Shown: positions 9,183-18,157 of the stretch, piece by piece
How positions within the stretch are numbered: position 1 is the stretch's first letter
Layout of the letters: every line of letters begins with the position of its first letter
NCBI GenBank assembly: GCA_934476085.1
Contig: CAKSNE010000008.1
Coordinates: 12,495 to 76,494 of the forward strand
Source: an uncultured Eubacteriales bacterium
GTDB lineage: Bacteria; Bacillota; Clostridia; Oscillospirales; Acutalibacteraceae
Reading direction: 5' to 3'
Length of the DNA stretch: 64,000 nt
Position numbers and translations under genes: made by a program
Notes under the pieces: generated by a model
Told to the model about the DNA's origin: nothing
The model's input: only the letters and a program-made list of their open reading frames with translations
The model's database searches: none

Positions 9183-10394
9183 TTACATTAATTTTTCAAG
9201 TCTTTTGTTAACTTCAACTAAGAATTCTTCTGTATTTACTTTTTTCTTGTTTTCTAAGGTTGAAAGCAAGTAAAGGTCGCCTGTCATAACGCCTTCTTCA
9301 ATTGTTTGGATAGTTGCTTTTTCAAGATTATCAGCAAATTTAATAAGATCAGGAGTGTTATCAAGTTCGCCTCTCTTGCGTAATGCGCCTGTCCAAGCAA
9401 AGAGTGTAGCAACAGAGTTTGTTGAAGTTTCTTCGCCTTTTAAGTGTTTGTAATAATGGCGTTGTACTGTGCCGTGAGCAGCTTCATATTCATAATCACC
9501 GTCAGGAGAAACAAGTACAGATGTCATCATAGCGAGTGAGCCGTAAGCAGTAGCAACCATATCGCTCATAACGTCGCCGTCATAGTTTTTACAAGCCCAA
9601 ATGTATCCGCCGTTTGAACGAATAACTCTTGCAACTGCATCGTCGATAAGAGTGTAGAAGTATTCAATGCCTGCTTCTGCAAATTTATCTTTATATTCGT
9701 TTTCAAAAATTTCAGCAAAAATATCTTTAAATCTGTGGTCATATTTCTTTGAAATAGTATCTTTAGTAGCAAACCAAAGGTCTTTTTTCATATCAAGCGC
9801 ATAGTTGAAACAACTTCTTGCGAATGAAGAAATAGATTTATCAGTATTGTGTAAGCCTTGAATAATACCGGAAGTGCCGTCAAACTGATGAATTAACTGT
9901 CTTGTTTCTTTTCCGTCTTTATCAGTGCAAACGAGTTCACATTTTGAACCTTCGGCAACTTGCATTTCGGTGTTTTTATAAACATCGCCGTATGCGTGAC
10001 GAGCGATTGTAATAGGTTTTGTCCAAGTAGGAATAAACGGAGTAATACCTTTAACCAAAATAGGAGTTCTGAAAACAGTACCATCAAGCATTGCACGAAT
10101 TGTGCCGTTTGGAGATTTCCACATTTCTTTAAGGTTGTATTCAGGCATTCTTGCTGCGTTTGGTGTAATAGTAGCACATTTTACTGCAACACCGTATTTT
10201 TTAGTAGCGTTAGCAGAATCAATTGTTACTTGGTCATTAGTTTCATTTCTGTATTCAAGACCTAAATCATAATACTCTGATTTTAAGTCTACATAAGGAA
10301 GAATAAGAATATCCTTAATCATTTTCCAGATAATTCTGGTCATTTCGTCTCCGTCCATCTCAACAAGCGGAGTTTTCATTTCGATTTTGCTCAT
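9183..10394 (-). CDS. icd: NADP-dependent isocitrate dehydrogenase
   Basis: Oxidatively decarboxylates isocitrate to 2-oxoglutarate, supplying carbon for glutamate. At 403 aa it is the homodimeric, eukaryote-like type of NADP-IDH: MSKIEMKTPLVEMDGDEMTR at the start, the substrate-binding SPNGTIRAMLDGTVFR, metal-binding DDAVARVIRSNGGYIWACKNYDGD split around the two catalytic Asp positions, and the cofactor segment AAHGTVQRHYYKH. It is preceded by AGAAAGGG before the ATG. It is probably transcribed alone or with xpt upstream (39 bp apart). Confidence 0.95.
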   Translation of the reverse strand: MSKIEMKTPLVEMDGDEMTRIIWKMIKDILILPYVDLKSEYYDLGLEYRNETNDQVTIDSANATKKYGVAVKCATITPNAARMPEYNLKEMWKSPNGTIRAMLDGTVFRTPILVKGITPFIPTWTKPITIARHAYGDVYKNTEMQVAEGSKCELVCTDKDGKETRQLIHQFDGTSGIIQGLHNTDKSISSFARSCFNYALDMKKDLWFATKDTISKKYDHRFKDIFAEIFENEYKDKFAEAGIEYFYTLIDDAVARVIRSNGGYIWACKNYDGDVMSDMVATAYGSLAMMTSVLVSPDGDYEYEAAHGTVQRHYYKHLKGEETSTNSVATLFAWTGALRKRGELDNTPDLIKFADNLEKATIQTIEEGVMTGDLYLLSTLENKKKVNTEEFLVEVNKRLEKLM

Positions 10395-10433
10395 TTTGGC
10401 TCAATCCCTTTCTTGAATTTATTTTTAACCGAA

Positions 10434-11012
10434 TTAATCAGTAAATTCTATACCGTTTTCATAACTCATAGATTTGATTTTAGCGAGTGATTCAACACGA
10501 ATGCCGTAATCATTACGAACAATTTTTCCACCGTCTTGAAATGCTTTTTCAATAACAATTCCGGCACCTACGATTTCAGCCTTAGCATCACGAACAAGAT
10601 TAATAAGTCCGATAAGTGCATTGCCTTTAGCCAAAAAGTCATCAATAATTAAAACTTTTTCGCCTTCTTTCAAAAACTCTTTTGAAAGAATAATATCATA
10701 AGTAGTTCCGTGAGTAAATGATTCTACCTTTGAAGTGTAAACATCACCGTAAATGTTTTTTGTTTTAGTTTTTTTAGCAAAAACAACAGGAACATCAAAA
10801 TACTGTGCAACAATACAAGCAATACCAATGCCTGATGCTTCAATAGTCAAAATTTTATCAATTTTTTCATCTTTGTAAAGTCTTTTAAACTCTTTACCGA
10901 TTTCATTCATAAATTTAACATCAATTTGATGGTTTAAAAACGAGTCAACTTTTAAAATATCACCTTTTGCAACATGACCGTCTTTTAAGATTTTTTCTTC
11001 CAAAGCTTTCAT
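10434..11012 (-). CDS. xpt: xanthine phosphoribosyltransferase
   Basis: Salvages xanthine to XMP with PRPP. I start the protein at MKALEEKILKDG (192 aa) rather than 15 codons earlier, because this matches the family's N-terminus and a TGAGG ribosome binding site lies just upstream. LKVDSFLNHQIDVKFM is the Xpt signature region. VLIIDDFLAKGNAL is the PRPP-binding loop, where two acidic residues are followed by an A-K-G-N-A loop as in Xpt. The 150 bp upstream show no purine riboswitch, which often controls xpt in Firmicutes. Confidence 0.94.
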   Translation of the reverse strand: MKALEEKILKDGHVAKGDILKVDSFLNHQIDVKFMNEIGKEFKRLYKDEKIDKILTIEASGIGIACIVAQYFDVPVVFAKKTKTKNIYGDVYTSKVESFTHGTTYDIILSKEFLKEGEKVLIIDDFLAKGNALIGLINLVRDAKAEIVGAGIVIEKAFQDGGKIVRNDYGIRVESLAKIKSMSYENGIEFTD

Positions 11013-11164
11013 AATCTGTAACCTCAAAAATAAAAAGTATTTAATTAATTTTATCAAATTTTTGCATAAAAATCAAGAGTATTTGCCTTATTTTACGCTT
11101 TCTTTTTGATTTTTATATAAAAATATGTTATACTTACTTTAAAATTAGATTAAAAGGTGATTTT

Positions 11165-12469
11165 ATGTGGTATGAGGAAAGCGTTTTTTATCAAATCTAC
11201 CCATTAGGTTTTTGTGGTGCTCCGCTTGAAAATGACGGAGTAGTTGAACATAGAATTTTAAAGGTAAATGATTGGGTAGGGCATATAAAAAATCTCGGTG
11301 CTAATGCCGTTTATTTCAGCCCTGTTTTTGAAAGTGACCGACACGGTTATGATACAAGAGATTATTTAAAAATTGATTGCCGTCTTGGCACTAATGATGA
11401 TTTTAAATCAGTTTGTGATAATCTTCATAAAAATGATATAAAAGTTGTTTTAGACGGCGTTTTTAACCATGTTGGCAGGGGCTTTTGGGCTTTTGAAGAC
11501 GTTAGAGAGAAAAAGTGGGACAGCGATTATAAAGATTGGTTTATAATCAGTTTTGACGGCAATAGCGGTTATAATGACGGCTTTTGGTATGAAGGCTGGG
11601 AAGGTCATTTTGAACTTGTTAAACTCAATTTAAAAAATCCACAGGTTGTTGATTATTTAATCGACTGCGTTAAAAAGTGGGTGGCCGAGTTTGATATTGA
11701 CGGACTTCGCCTTGATGTTGCATATTGCCTTGATGAAGACTTTTTGCGTCGTTTGCGTTATGAGTGTAAGCAATTAAAGCCTGATTTCTTTATATTAGGC
11801 GAGATGTTGCACGGTGATTATAACCGACTGGTTAATGACCAAATGCTTGACAGTTGCACAAATTACGAGTGTTATAAAGGCTTGTATTCAAGTTTTAATT
11901 CAATGAATATGTTTGAAATTGCTCATAGTATCGCTCGTCAGTTTGGTCCTGAAGAATGGACATTGTATAAAGGTAAGCATTTGCTTTGTTTTGCCGATAA
12001 CCATGATGTTGAGCGTATCGCAAGCATTTTAACAAATAAAAATCATATTATTCCGCTTTATGGACTTTTGTTCTCAATGCCCGGTATACCTTGTGTTTAT
12101 TATGGCAGCGAGTGGGGAGCAGAAGGCAAAAAATCAGACGGCGATGAAGCATTGCGTGCTTCATTTGATAAGCCGATTGAAAATGATATAACTAAATTTA
12201 TTTCAAAAATATCCGAAATTCATAAATCAGAAAAGTCGCTTTGTTATGGCAGTTATAAAGTTTTGCAACTTACAAATAAACAGTATGTTTTCGAGCGTGA
12301 ATGTGATGATGAGAGAGTAATTATTGCGATTAATGCAGACGAAAACGAGTTTGTAGCACATTTTGATGCAAGAGCAGGACAAGCCACAGAATTAATAACA
12401 AATACTATTCACGATTTTGGTGCCGGCAGTAATTTGCCGCCTTATTCTGTTCAGTATTGGAAGATTTAA
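11165..12469 (+). CDS. GH13 alpha-amylase family glycosidase
   Basis: Cytosolic (no signal peptide), 434 aa. The four conserved GH13 regions are present: region I DGVFNHVG, region II GLRLDVAY with the Asp nucleophile, region III ILGEMLHGDY with the Glu acid/base, and region IV FADNHDVERI. The N-terminus FYQIYPLGFCGAP and the compact C-terminal beta domain fit an intracellular maltodextrin-degrading enzyme (neopullulanase, cyclomaltodextrinase or maltogenic amylase type). The exact specificity cannot be read from the sequence. AAAAGGTG precedes the ATG. The next gene starts one base after its stop. Confidence 0.88.
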   Translation: MWYEESVFYQIYPLGFCGAPLENDGVVEHRILKVNDWVGHIKNLGANAVYFSPVFESDRHGYDTRDYLKIDCRLGTNDDFKSVCDNLHKNDIKVVLDGVFNHVGRGFWAFEDVREKKWDSDYKDWFIISFDGNSGYNDGFWYEGWEGHFELVKLNLKNPQVVDYLIDCVKKWVAEFDIDGLRLDVAYCLDEDFLRRLRYECKQLKPDFFILGEMLHGDYNRLVNDQMLDSCTNYECYKGLYSSFNSMNMFEIAHSIARQFGPEEWTLYKGKHLLCFADNHDVERIASILTNKNHIIPLYGLLFSMPGIPCVYYGSEWGAEGKKSDGDEALRASFDKPIENDITKFISKISEIHKSEKSLCYGSYKVLQLTNKQYVFERECDDERVIIAINADENEFVAHFDARAGQATELITNTIHDFGAGSNLPPYSVQYWKI

Positions 12470-12470
12470 A

Positions 12471-12836
12471 ATGGTTGTAGGCTCAATTAGAAACGAAGTG
12501 TTGAGTTACGTTAAAACAAAATTCAACACTTTGCCTGAATATCCGTGGGCAAAAACGCCTGATACTGCGGTGTTGCGACATAGCGAAAACAAAAAGTGGT
12601 ATGGCATTATAATGGATATAAAAAAGAACAGGCTTGGTATTGAAAGCGAAGAAATGATTGATATTTTAAATTTAAAATGCGATCCTGTTTTAATATCTTC
12701 GTTGCTTGATAATAAAGGATTTTATCCTGCTTATCATATGAATAAATACCATTGGATAAGCATTGCTCTTGATAATTCGGTAGATTTAGATGAAATAAAA
12801 AGTTTAATTAATTTAAGTTATCAGTTAACATTATAA
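12471..12836 (+). CDS. MmcQ/YjbR family protein
   Basis: A 121-aa protein of the MmcQ/YjbR (CyaY-like fold) family. Typical features are the N-terminal R.EVLSYVKTKFNTLPEYPW segment, the VLRHSENKKWYGIIMDI strand region, and NKGFYPAYHMNKYHWISIALD near the C-terminus. I use the ATG at 12471, directly after the amylase stop, because the protein then begins at the usual family start. A longer frame reaches back into the amylase gene. The family is linked to DNA-binding or phosphoribosyl roles in a few organisms, but its function is not settled. Confidence 0.85.
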   Translation: MVVGSIRNEVLSYVKTKFNTLPEYPWAKTPDTAVLRHSENKKWYGIIMDIKKNRLGIESEEMIDILNLKCDPVLISSLLDNKGFYPAYHMNKYHWISIALDNSVDLDEIKSLINLSYQLTL

Positions 12837-12838
12837 AA

Positions 12839-12873
12839 AACTCCTATTGAGAATTTACTCAATAGGAGTTTTT
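12839..12873. terminator. terminator shared by converging genes
   Basis: Hairpin AACTCCTATTGAG/CTCAATAGGAGTT with flanking A and T tracts. It ends the amylase/YjbR pair. It also overlaps the last codons of the XRE gene on the other strand. Confidence 0.85.
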
Positions 12874-13089
12874 GTTATCTGTTCTACCAACTAAATAATC
12901 TAGTGAAACCTCGTATAAATCTGCAATTTTAATTAGAATATTTATTTTTGGTTCACGCGTCATTAATTCGTAATTTTGATAAGTTTTTTCGGTAATATCA
13001 CAATATATTGCTACTTGCCCTTGTGTATAACCTTTTTCTTTTCTGCATTGTTTTAAACGCTTAGCCAATATACTTAACATTATTTTCAC
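12859..13089 (-). CDS. XRE-family helix-turn-helix regulator
   Basis: A 76-aa protein consisting of one HTH_3/XRE domain: LAKRLKQCRKEKGYTQGQVA, then the recognition helix around ITEKTYQNYEL, ending with the common DLYEVSLDYLVGRTD tail. Such single-domain regulators usually repress their own promoter and a divergent neighbour. Here the neighbour is the small Cys-rich membrane protein starting about 75 bp away. The 3' end lies inside the terminator hairpin of the converging operon. ATG at 13089 or at 13080 (MLSILAKR) are both possible starts. Confidence 0.88.
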   Translation of the reverse strand: MKIMLSILAKRLKQCRKEKGYTQGQVAIYCDITEKTYQNYELMTREPKINILIKIADLYEVSLDYLVGRTDNKNSY

Positions 13090-13101
13090 CTACAATTGTT
13101 C

Positions 13102-13154
13102 TTGACATTTCAAGTATATGGCATTATAATTTGAAATATACCAACGATTGTTGG
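13102..13154 (+). promoter_or_regulatory. consensus promoter with candidate operator between XRE gene and small ORF
   Basis: TTGACA at 13102-13107 and TATAAT at 13125-13130, spaced 17 bp, a perfect sigma-A promoter. An inverted repeat ATTTCAA (13107-13113) / TTGAAAT (13131-13137) brackets the -10 box. A second palindrome CCAACGATTGTTGG follows at 13141-13154. Their placement suggests operators for the adjacent XRE repressor (inference). Confidence 0.6.
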
Positions 13155-13163
13155 TGCAAAAGA

Positions 13164-13445
13164 GTGGTGACCAAATTGGCAGAGTTTTGCTTTGAATGTT
13201 GGAACAAAATTAATAAAACAAAACATTCAAAAAGAAAATATGTTTTATCTAAAAATTTATATTTATGTGATATGTGTGGGAAATATAAGAATATAGTTGT
13301 TGCAACTAAAAAAGAATATTATTTTCATAAATTTAGATTTATTTTACTTCCATTTAAAATAATTTGGAGAGTGATATATTTTTTATGGCGATTATTAATT
13401 TCTCCATATATTATTTATAAATACAACAGGGGAGAGTATAAATAA
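13164..13445 (+). CDS. small Cys-rich protein with hydrophobic C-terminus, unknown function
   Basis: Not recognised. The frame is open from 13131, but the promoter -10 box ends at 13130, so the true start must be downstream. GTG at 13164 or 13167 is the likeliest, though the ribosome binding site is poor (AAGAG). The protein has paired cysteines (CFEC and CDMC) that could form a small zinc ribbon, a basic middle, and a hydrophobic aromatic-rich stretch (FRFILLPFKIIWRVIYFLW) that may insert in the membrane. It is transcribed divergently from an XRE regulator and ended by a terminator. It could be a toxin-like or bacteriocin-like membrane peptide, but that is speculation. Confidence 0.5.
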   Translation: MVTKLAEFCFECWNKINKTKHSKRKYVLSKNLYLCDMCGKYKNIVVATKKEYYFHKFRFILLPFKIIWRVIYFLWRLLISPYIIYKYNRGEYK

Positions 13446-13477
13446 AAAATCCGTTAGCAAAAAGCTAACGAATTTTT
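13445..13477. terminator. bidirectional terminator
   Basis: Hairpin CCGTTAGC/GCTAACG with A and T tracts on either side. It serves the small ORF and the converging oad operon. Confidence 0.8.
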
Positions 13478-13489
13478 ATTTTTTAATTA

Positions 13490-14908
13490 TTAAAGAGTAG
13501 CATCGTCAACATAAAGAACTCTTACACCGTTATCATCGGTTTTAGGCTCTTCTTTTTTAGTTGGATTGTTTCTTTCTTCTAAGAACTTGCCTGCAACCTG
13601 TGGGAAGAGTGCATAAGATAATACATCTTCTTCTGATTTAGCAAGGTCTTTTGCTTCTTCTTTGTATTTTTCGAGTTCCGGCTCAAGTAAGTCAGCAGGA
13701 CGGCAAGTAATAGGTTTTTCATCGCCGATTGCTTTCTTACGAACTTCTTCGTTAACTTCACCCGGAACTTGGCCATAATCGCCATGAAGAATTCCTTTTG
13801 ATTCTTTAGGAATCATTTTATATCTTTCACCTGAAAGTACGTTCATAACTGCCTGTGTACCAACAATTTGGCTTGTAGGAGTTACAAGTGGTAAATAACC
13901 AAAGTCTTTACGAACTCTTGGAATTTCAGCCAATACATCATAGAATTTATCTTCAGCGTTAGCCTGTTTAAGCTGTGATAAAAGGTTTGAAAGCATACCG
14001 CCCGGTACTTGATACAACAATGTGTTTGTATCAACATTAAGAACTTTAGGATCAAGAATACCTTCAGCTTTTAATCTTTCAGCAACTTTTCTAAAGTGAG
14101 CAGCCGGCTCTGTGAATTTAGCAAGATCAAGACCTGTGTCTCTGTCAGTACCACGCAAAGTAGCAACTAATGACTCGGTAGATGGGTTAGAAGTACCGTT
14201 TGCTAAAGGTGAGAGAGCGGTATCAACAATGTCAACACCTGCTTCAGCAGCTTTAAGAAGAGTCATATCACCTGTACCTGTTGTGTTATGAGTATGAAGG
14301 TGAACAGGAAGACCAACTTCTGATTTTAATTTTTTAACGAGTGAATAAGCATCATAAGGTAACAACAAGTTAGCCATATCTTTGATACAAATAATATCAG
14401 CACCCATTTCAGCAAGCTGAGTAGCTACTTTTACAAAATAGTCTTCATTGTGAATAGGGCTTGTTGTATAACTCATTGCACATTCAGCGATACCGCCGTA
14501 TTTCTTAGTGCTTTCAATAGCTTGACGCAAGTTTCTAGGATCGTTAAGAGCATCAAAAATTCTGATTACATTAATACCGTTTTTGATTGAAAGACGGCAG
14601 AAAGCGTCAACAACGTCATCAGCATAATGTTTGTAACCTAAAATATTTTGACCTCTGAAAAGCATCTGTAATTTAGTATTAGGAAGATGTTTTTTGAGAA
14701 TTCTAAGACGCTCCCATGGATCTTCATTTAAAAATCTCATACAAGCATCAAATGTTGCACCACCCCAACACTCAAGTGACCAATAACCGATTTGGTCGAG
14801 TTGTTCAAGTGCAGGAAGCATATCTTCAATACGCATTCTTGTAGCGGCTTGTGATTGGTGAGCATCACGAAGAATAGTATCGGTAATTTTAAGTGGATTT
14901 TTAGCCAT
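13490..14908 (-). CDS. oadA: oxaloacetate decarboxylase alpha subunit (carboxyltransferase)
   Basis: Carboxyltransferase subunit of a biotin-dependent, Na+-translocating decarboxylase: it moves CO2 from oxaloacetate (or a related acid) to biotin. The start at 14908 (MAKNPLKITDTILRDAHQSQ) follows AAGGAGG at a good distance; an 11-codon longer frame overlaps oadB and is less likely. The DTILRDAHQS motif and CIKDMANLLLPYD with the carbamylatable metal-site Lys region are present, as is HLHTHNTTGTG with the metal-binding His residues. At 472 aa it lacks the C-terminal biotinyl domain of the longer OadA; that domain is a separate gene in this operon. A pyruvate carboxylase subunit B role is the alternative, but the OadB partner argues against it. 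Confidence 0.93.
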   Translation of the reverse strand: MAKNPLKITDTILRDAHQSQAATRMRIEDMLPALEQLDQIGYWSLECWGGATFDACMRFLNEDPWERLRILKKHLPNTKLQMLFRGQNILGYKHYADDVVDAFCRLSIKNGINVIRIFDALNDPRNLRQAIESTKKYGGIAECAMSYTTSPIHNEDYFVKVATQLAEMGADIICIKDMANLLLPYDAYSLVKKLKSEVGLPVHLHTHNTTGTGDMTLLKAAEAGVDIVDTALSPLANGTSNPSTESLVATLRGTDRDTGLDLAKFTEPAAHFRKVAERLKAEGILDPKVLNVDTNTLLYQVPGGMLSNLLSQLKQANAEDKFYDVLAEIPRVRKDFGYLPLVTPTSQIVGTQAVMNVLSGERYKMIPKESKGILHGDYGQVPGEVNEEVRKKAIGDEKPITCRPADLLEPELEKYKEEAKDLAKSEEDVLSYALFPQVAGKFLEERNNPTKKEEPKTDDNGVRVLYVDDATL

Positions 14909-14924
14909 AAGTAAATTTTCCTCC

Positions 14925-16382
14925 TTAACCGAAAATAGCAATCAAAACGCCTGCTGCGATAGCAGAACCGATAACACCGGCAACGTTTGGTCCCATAGCG
15001 TGCATCAAAAGGAAGTTCTTTGGATTATCTTTTTGACCAACAGTCTGTGAAACACGAGCTGCCATAGGAACTGCAGAAACGCCTGCTGAACCGATAAGCG
15101 GATTGATTTTGTTCTTTAAGAACAAGTTCATGAATTTTGCAAGTAAAACGCCGCCGGCAGTGCCGAGTGAGAATGCTACAACGCCCATTGCAAGAATTTT
15201 TAATGTTTGTAAATTTAAGAATGCTTCAGCAGTAGCAGTAGCACCAACTGTAACACCTAAGAATATAGTAACGATATTCATAAGTTCGTTTTGAACAGTC
15301 TTTGAAAGACGCTCTGTAACGCCTGATTCTTTAAATAAGTTACCAAGCATAAGTGAACCAACAAGCGGAGTAGCTGATGGAACAAGTAATGCTACGAAAA
15401 CTGTAATAACGATAGGGAAAATAATTTTTTCTTTCTTTGAAACTTTTCTGAGCGGTTTCATAACGATAGAACGCTCTTTCTTTGTTGTCAAAAGTTTCAT
15501 AATAGGTGGTTGAATTACAGGAACGAGTGCCATGTAAGAGTAAGCGGCAACAGCGATAGGGCCGAGTAAGTGAGGAGCAAGTTTTGAAGTTACAAAAATT
15601 GCAGTAGGGCCGTCTGCACCACCGATAATACCGATAGATGAAGCCTCTAAGCCGTTGAAGCCTAATAAAATAGCACCGACAAATGTTACGAAAATACCAA
15701 TCTGTGCAGCAGCACCGAGAAGCAATGATTTAGGGTTTGCAATAAGTGGCTCAAAGTCAGTCATAGCACCTACGCCAAAGAAAATAAGGCAAGGGTAAAT
15801 ACCGAGTTTAACACCTAGATATAAGTAGTCAAGCAAACCTGCACTAATAACACTGGCATTATTTGCAACGAGTGTAGAACCAAAGTACAAAGCACCGTTA
15901 GCAATGTGTGAGCCTGTAAGTTCAACAGCGATAGTTGCATTTTCTGAAAGAACTTTGCCTGCTGAAGTTACAATTTGACCGGCACTGTTAATAAGTGCAT
16001 CGCTAGTAAGTGTAAAGTCAGTAATGTGACCTAAAACAGTTTGTGTGCTTCCGATAAAGATGTCGCCTGATTGTGAAACAAACATCTGGCTAACCAAATC
16101 TTTTGAAATATCAACCGAGTGAATAACAGTAGCACCGCCAAACATATCCCAATGTGCGTGACCGCCTGCGAATAAATCTGAGTGGAAAAGGTCAGCGATA
16201 GGTAAGTTTGTAAGCAACATACCAAAAGCAATAGGTAAAAGTAATAATGGCTCGAATTTTTTAACAATTGCGAGGAAGAGAAGTACAAATGAAATAAGCA
16301 ACATTACAAGTGTTTTCCAATCTGCATTTACAAATCCTGTTTGATTAAAAAACGAGACAATTGAATCTAAAAATGAATCCAT
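14925..16382 (-). CDS. oadB: Na+-translocating decarboxylase beta subunit
   Basis: Integral membrane subunit that decarboxylates carboxybiotin and exports Na+. At 485 aa it has many hydrophobic segments from the N-terminus onward. The family signatures FGVGAMTDFEPLIANP, GIIGGADGPTAIF (with the Na+-coupling Asp), and GSAGVSAVPMAARVSQ near the end are present. It also contains a hydrophilic insertion at about residues 85-170. It sits between the biotin carrier and oadA, 16 bp upstream of the oadA start. Confidence 0.94.
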   Translation of the reverse strand: MDSFLDSIVSFFNQTGFVNADWKTLVMLLISFVLLFLAIVKKFEPLLLLPIAFGMLLTNLPIADLFHSDLFAGGHAHWDMFGGATVIHSVDISKDLVSQMFVSQSGDIFIGSTQTVLGHITDFTLTSDALINSAGQIVTSAGKVLSENATIAVELTGSHIANGALYFGSTLVANNASVISAGLLDYLYLGVKLGIYPCLIFFGVGAMTDFEPLIANPKSLLLGAAAQIGIFVTFVGAILLGFNGLEASSIGIIGGADGPTAIFVTSKLAPHLLGPIAVAAYSYMALVPVIQPPIMKLLTTKKERSIVMKPLRKVSKKEKIIFPIVITVFVALLVPSATPLVGSLMLGNLFKESGVTERLSKTVQNELMNIVTIFLGVTVGATATAEAFLNLQTLKILAMGVVAFSLGTAGGVLLAKFMNLFLKNKINPLIGSAGVSAVPMAARVSQTVGQKDNPKNFLLMHAMGPNVAGVIGSAIAAGVLIAIFG

Positions 16383-16437
16383 TGTAAGATAATCCTCCTT
16401 GATTTTTTAAAATTAATTTGTTTTTAATAAGATTATC

Positions 16438-16791
16438 TTATTGAACTGAACAAATTACAGTACCAGATTCAACAGAAGCACCTTTTGTAACTGAGAGACC
16501 TGCAACAGTACCGTCACATGGAGCTAAGATTTCATTTTCCATTTTCATAGCTTCAAGAATAACAAGAATGTCGCCTGCTTTAACAGCTTGACCTTCTGTA
16601 ACTTTAACATCAAGAATAGTACCAGGCATTGGAGCCTCAACTTTTTCACCGCCGGCAGGAGCCTGAACAGGTGCAGCTGCAGGAGCTTGTGCAGCAGGAG
16701 CTGCAGGTGCTGATTTTACATCAGCTGCTGAAATTTCTTCAACAGATACTTCGTAAGCAGTACCGTTAACAATTACTTTATAGTTTTTCAT
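16438..16791 (-). CDS. biotin carboxyl carrier protein of the decarboxylase
   Basis: A 117-aa carrier. Residues 1-22 form a small beta strand segment, followed by an Ala/Pro linker (about 27-48) and a biotinyl domain whose EAMKMEN motif contains the lysine that receives biotin. It shuttles the carboxyl group from OadA to OadB. It replaces the fused biotin domain of long OadA proteins, as in GcdC/MmdC-type systems. Confidence 0.94.
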   Translation of the reverse strand: MKNYKVIVNGTAYEVSVEEISAADVKSAPAAPAAQAPAAAPVQAPAGGEKVEAPMPGTILDVKVTEGQAVKAGDILVILEAMKMENEILAPCDGTVAGLSVTKGASVESGTVICSVQ

Positions 16792-16818
16792 AGTTTAAAA
16801 TACCTTTCTTTATTTAAG

Positions 16819-17148
16819 TTAGATTTTTTTAATAGATGTAATACGGATAGCAGAAATATCTGTTCCCATATCTTCTGCAATTGCAGCTGAAACAGCGGCA
16901 ATAAACTCCTGTTTGTTAGCAATAGGCTCTGCTTGTGCAGCAGTAACAACAGGGGCTGATTGTGTTTGTGGTGTGGCATTTTCTTTTTTATTAACTGCTT
17001 TGAAAATTGCCGACATTATCGAGCAAAGTAAAACAATACAAATAAGTCCGAAGAAAACGATACCAACGCCAAGAATACATACTTGAGCAATTTCACTACC
17101 GCTTAAGGCTTTTGTACCATCCATAATGCTCAACAAATTGAGATACAT
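16819..17148 (-). CDS. oadG: decarboxylase gamma/delta subunit (OadG-like)
   Basis: A 109-aa protein with one transmembrane helix (about 20-45: VCILGVGIVFFGLICIVLL), then a charged and Ala/Gln-rich linker and a short C-terminal tail IAEDMGTDISAIRITSIKK typical of OadG/MmdD. It anchors and assembles the complex. AAGGAGG precedes the start. It is the first gene of the four-gene operon. Confidence 0.88.
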   Translation of the reverse strand: MYLNLLSIMDGTKALSGSEIAQVCILGVGIVFFGLICIVLLCSIMSAIFKAVNKKENATPQTQSAPVVTAAQAEPIANKQEFIAAVSAAIAEDMGTDISAIRITSIKKI

Positions 17149-17229
17149 AAAACGGCCTCCTTAAATAAATTAAAATGATTTGCTGAAAGAGAAATAATCC
17201 AACTTTCCCCTTATACAACATTTGACCTA

Positions 17230-17259
17230 ATTATACTATAAAATGCTATTAAAAATCAA
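17230..17259 (-). promoter_or_regulatory. promoter of the oad operon
   Basis: On the minus strand, TTGATT (17254-17259) and TATAAT (17230-17235) spaced 18 bp, about 80 bp upstream of oadG. Confidence 0.6.
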
Positions 17260-17417
17260 GTTTTTTTCTTAATTTTATTATAAATAGTAAAAATAAATAA
17301 ATTTATCTTAAATTTATATAAAATATGATGTGTTTTTTTAGAATTATCACTGCCTTTGTTTATTTGACTTTTATAAGTATGTATGATATATTTATATTTG
17401 AAATGAGGATAAAAATT

Positions 17418-18155
17418 ATGAGAAATGATTATAAAGATTTTTCTTATGTTTATGATAGTTTAATTGATGATGTTGATTATAAAAATCTTTTAGACAGAAT
17501 GTTGAAAATTTGCAAAAAATATTCTCACAAGCCAAAACTCGTGCTTGATGCTGCTTGCGGAACAGGCAATTTTACTAAAGAACTTGTTAATAAAGGATTT
17601 GATGTAATAGGGGTTGACTCGTCAGCGGAAATGTTGGCAGTAGCTCAAAATAAATTGTGCGGAAAGTGTGCTTTTATATGTCAAGATTTATGCGAGCTTG
17701 ATTTGTATGGCACTATTAATACTGTTTTTTGTACGCTTGATTCGCTTAATCACATAACCGATTTTGAACTTTTGAAAAAAGCGGTTGCCAGAATGTCGCT
17801 TTTTTTAGAGCCGGGCGGATTAATGTTTTTTGATGTAAATACTATTTATAAGCATAAAAATGTTTTGGCTAATAATATATTTGTAGAAGAAAAAGAAAAT
17901 ATTTATATGGTGTGGCAAAATACGCTTGATAATAATACAGTAAATATTAATATGGACTTTTTTGTAGAAGAAGACGGTTTATATGAGCGTTTGTCAGAAA
18001 ATTTTTATGAACGAGCATATTCAGATGAAGAATTGAAAGAAGTTCTTGATTATGCAGGACTTGAAGTTTTGGAAACAGAAGATTTTTATTCGGGCGGGGC
18101 TGTTTCAGAAAATTCCGAAAAAGTTATTTATACAGTAAGAAAAAAGGAGAAGTAA
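17418..18155 (+). CDS. class I SAM-dependent methyltransferase
   Basis: A 245-aa methyltransferase. YKDFSYVYDSLIDDVDY is the typical N-terminus, VLDAACGTGNFTKEL is motif I (SAM binding), GVDSSAEMLAVAQ is motif II, and FCTLDSLNHI follows. The target is unknown. I start at MRNDYKDFS because GAGGA lies just upstream; the open frame extends 31 codons further back through low-complexity sequence. The gene after it starts 2 bp downstream, so they are probably cotranscribed. Confidence 0.86.
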   Translation: MRNDYKDFSYVYDSLIDDVDYKNLLDRMLKICKKYSHKPKLVLDAACGTGNFTKELVNKGFDVIGVDSSAEMLAVAQNKLCGKCAFICQDLCELDLYGTINTVFCTLDSLNHITDFELLKKAVARMSLFLEPGGLMFFDVNTIYKHKNVLANNIFVEEKENIYMVWQNTLDNNTVNINMDFFVEEDGLYERLSENFYERAYSDEELKEVLDYAGLEVLETEDFYSGGAVSENSEKVIYTVRKKEK

Positions 18156-18157
18156 AA

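Noticed and set aside
10394..11164. Purine riboswitch upstream of xpt
   Set aside because: The upstream 150 bp lack the purine aptamer core sequences.
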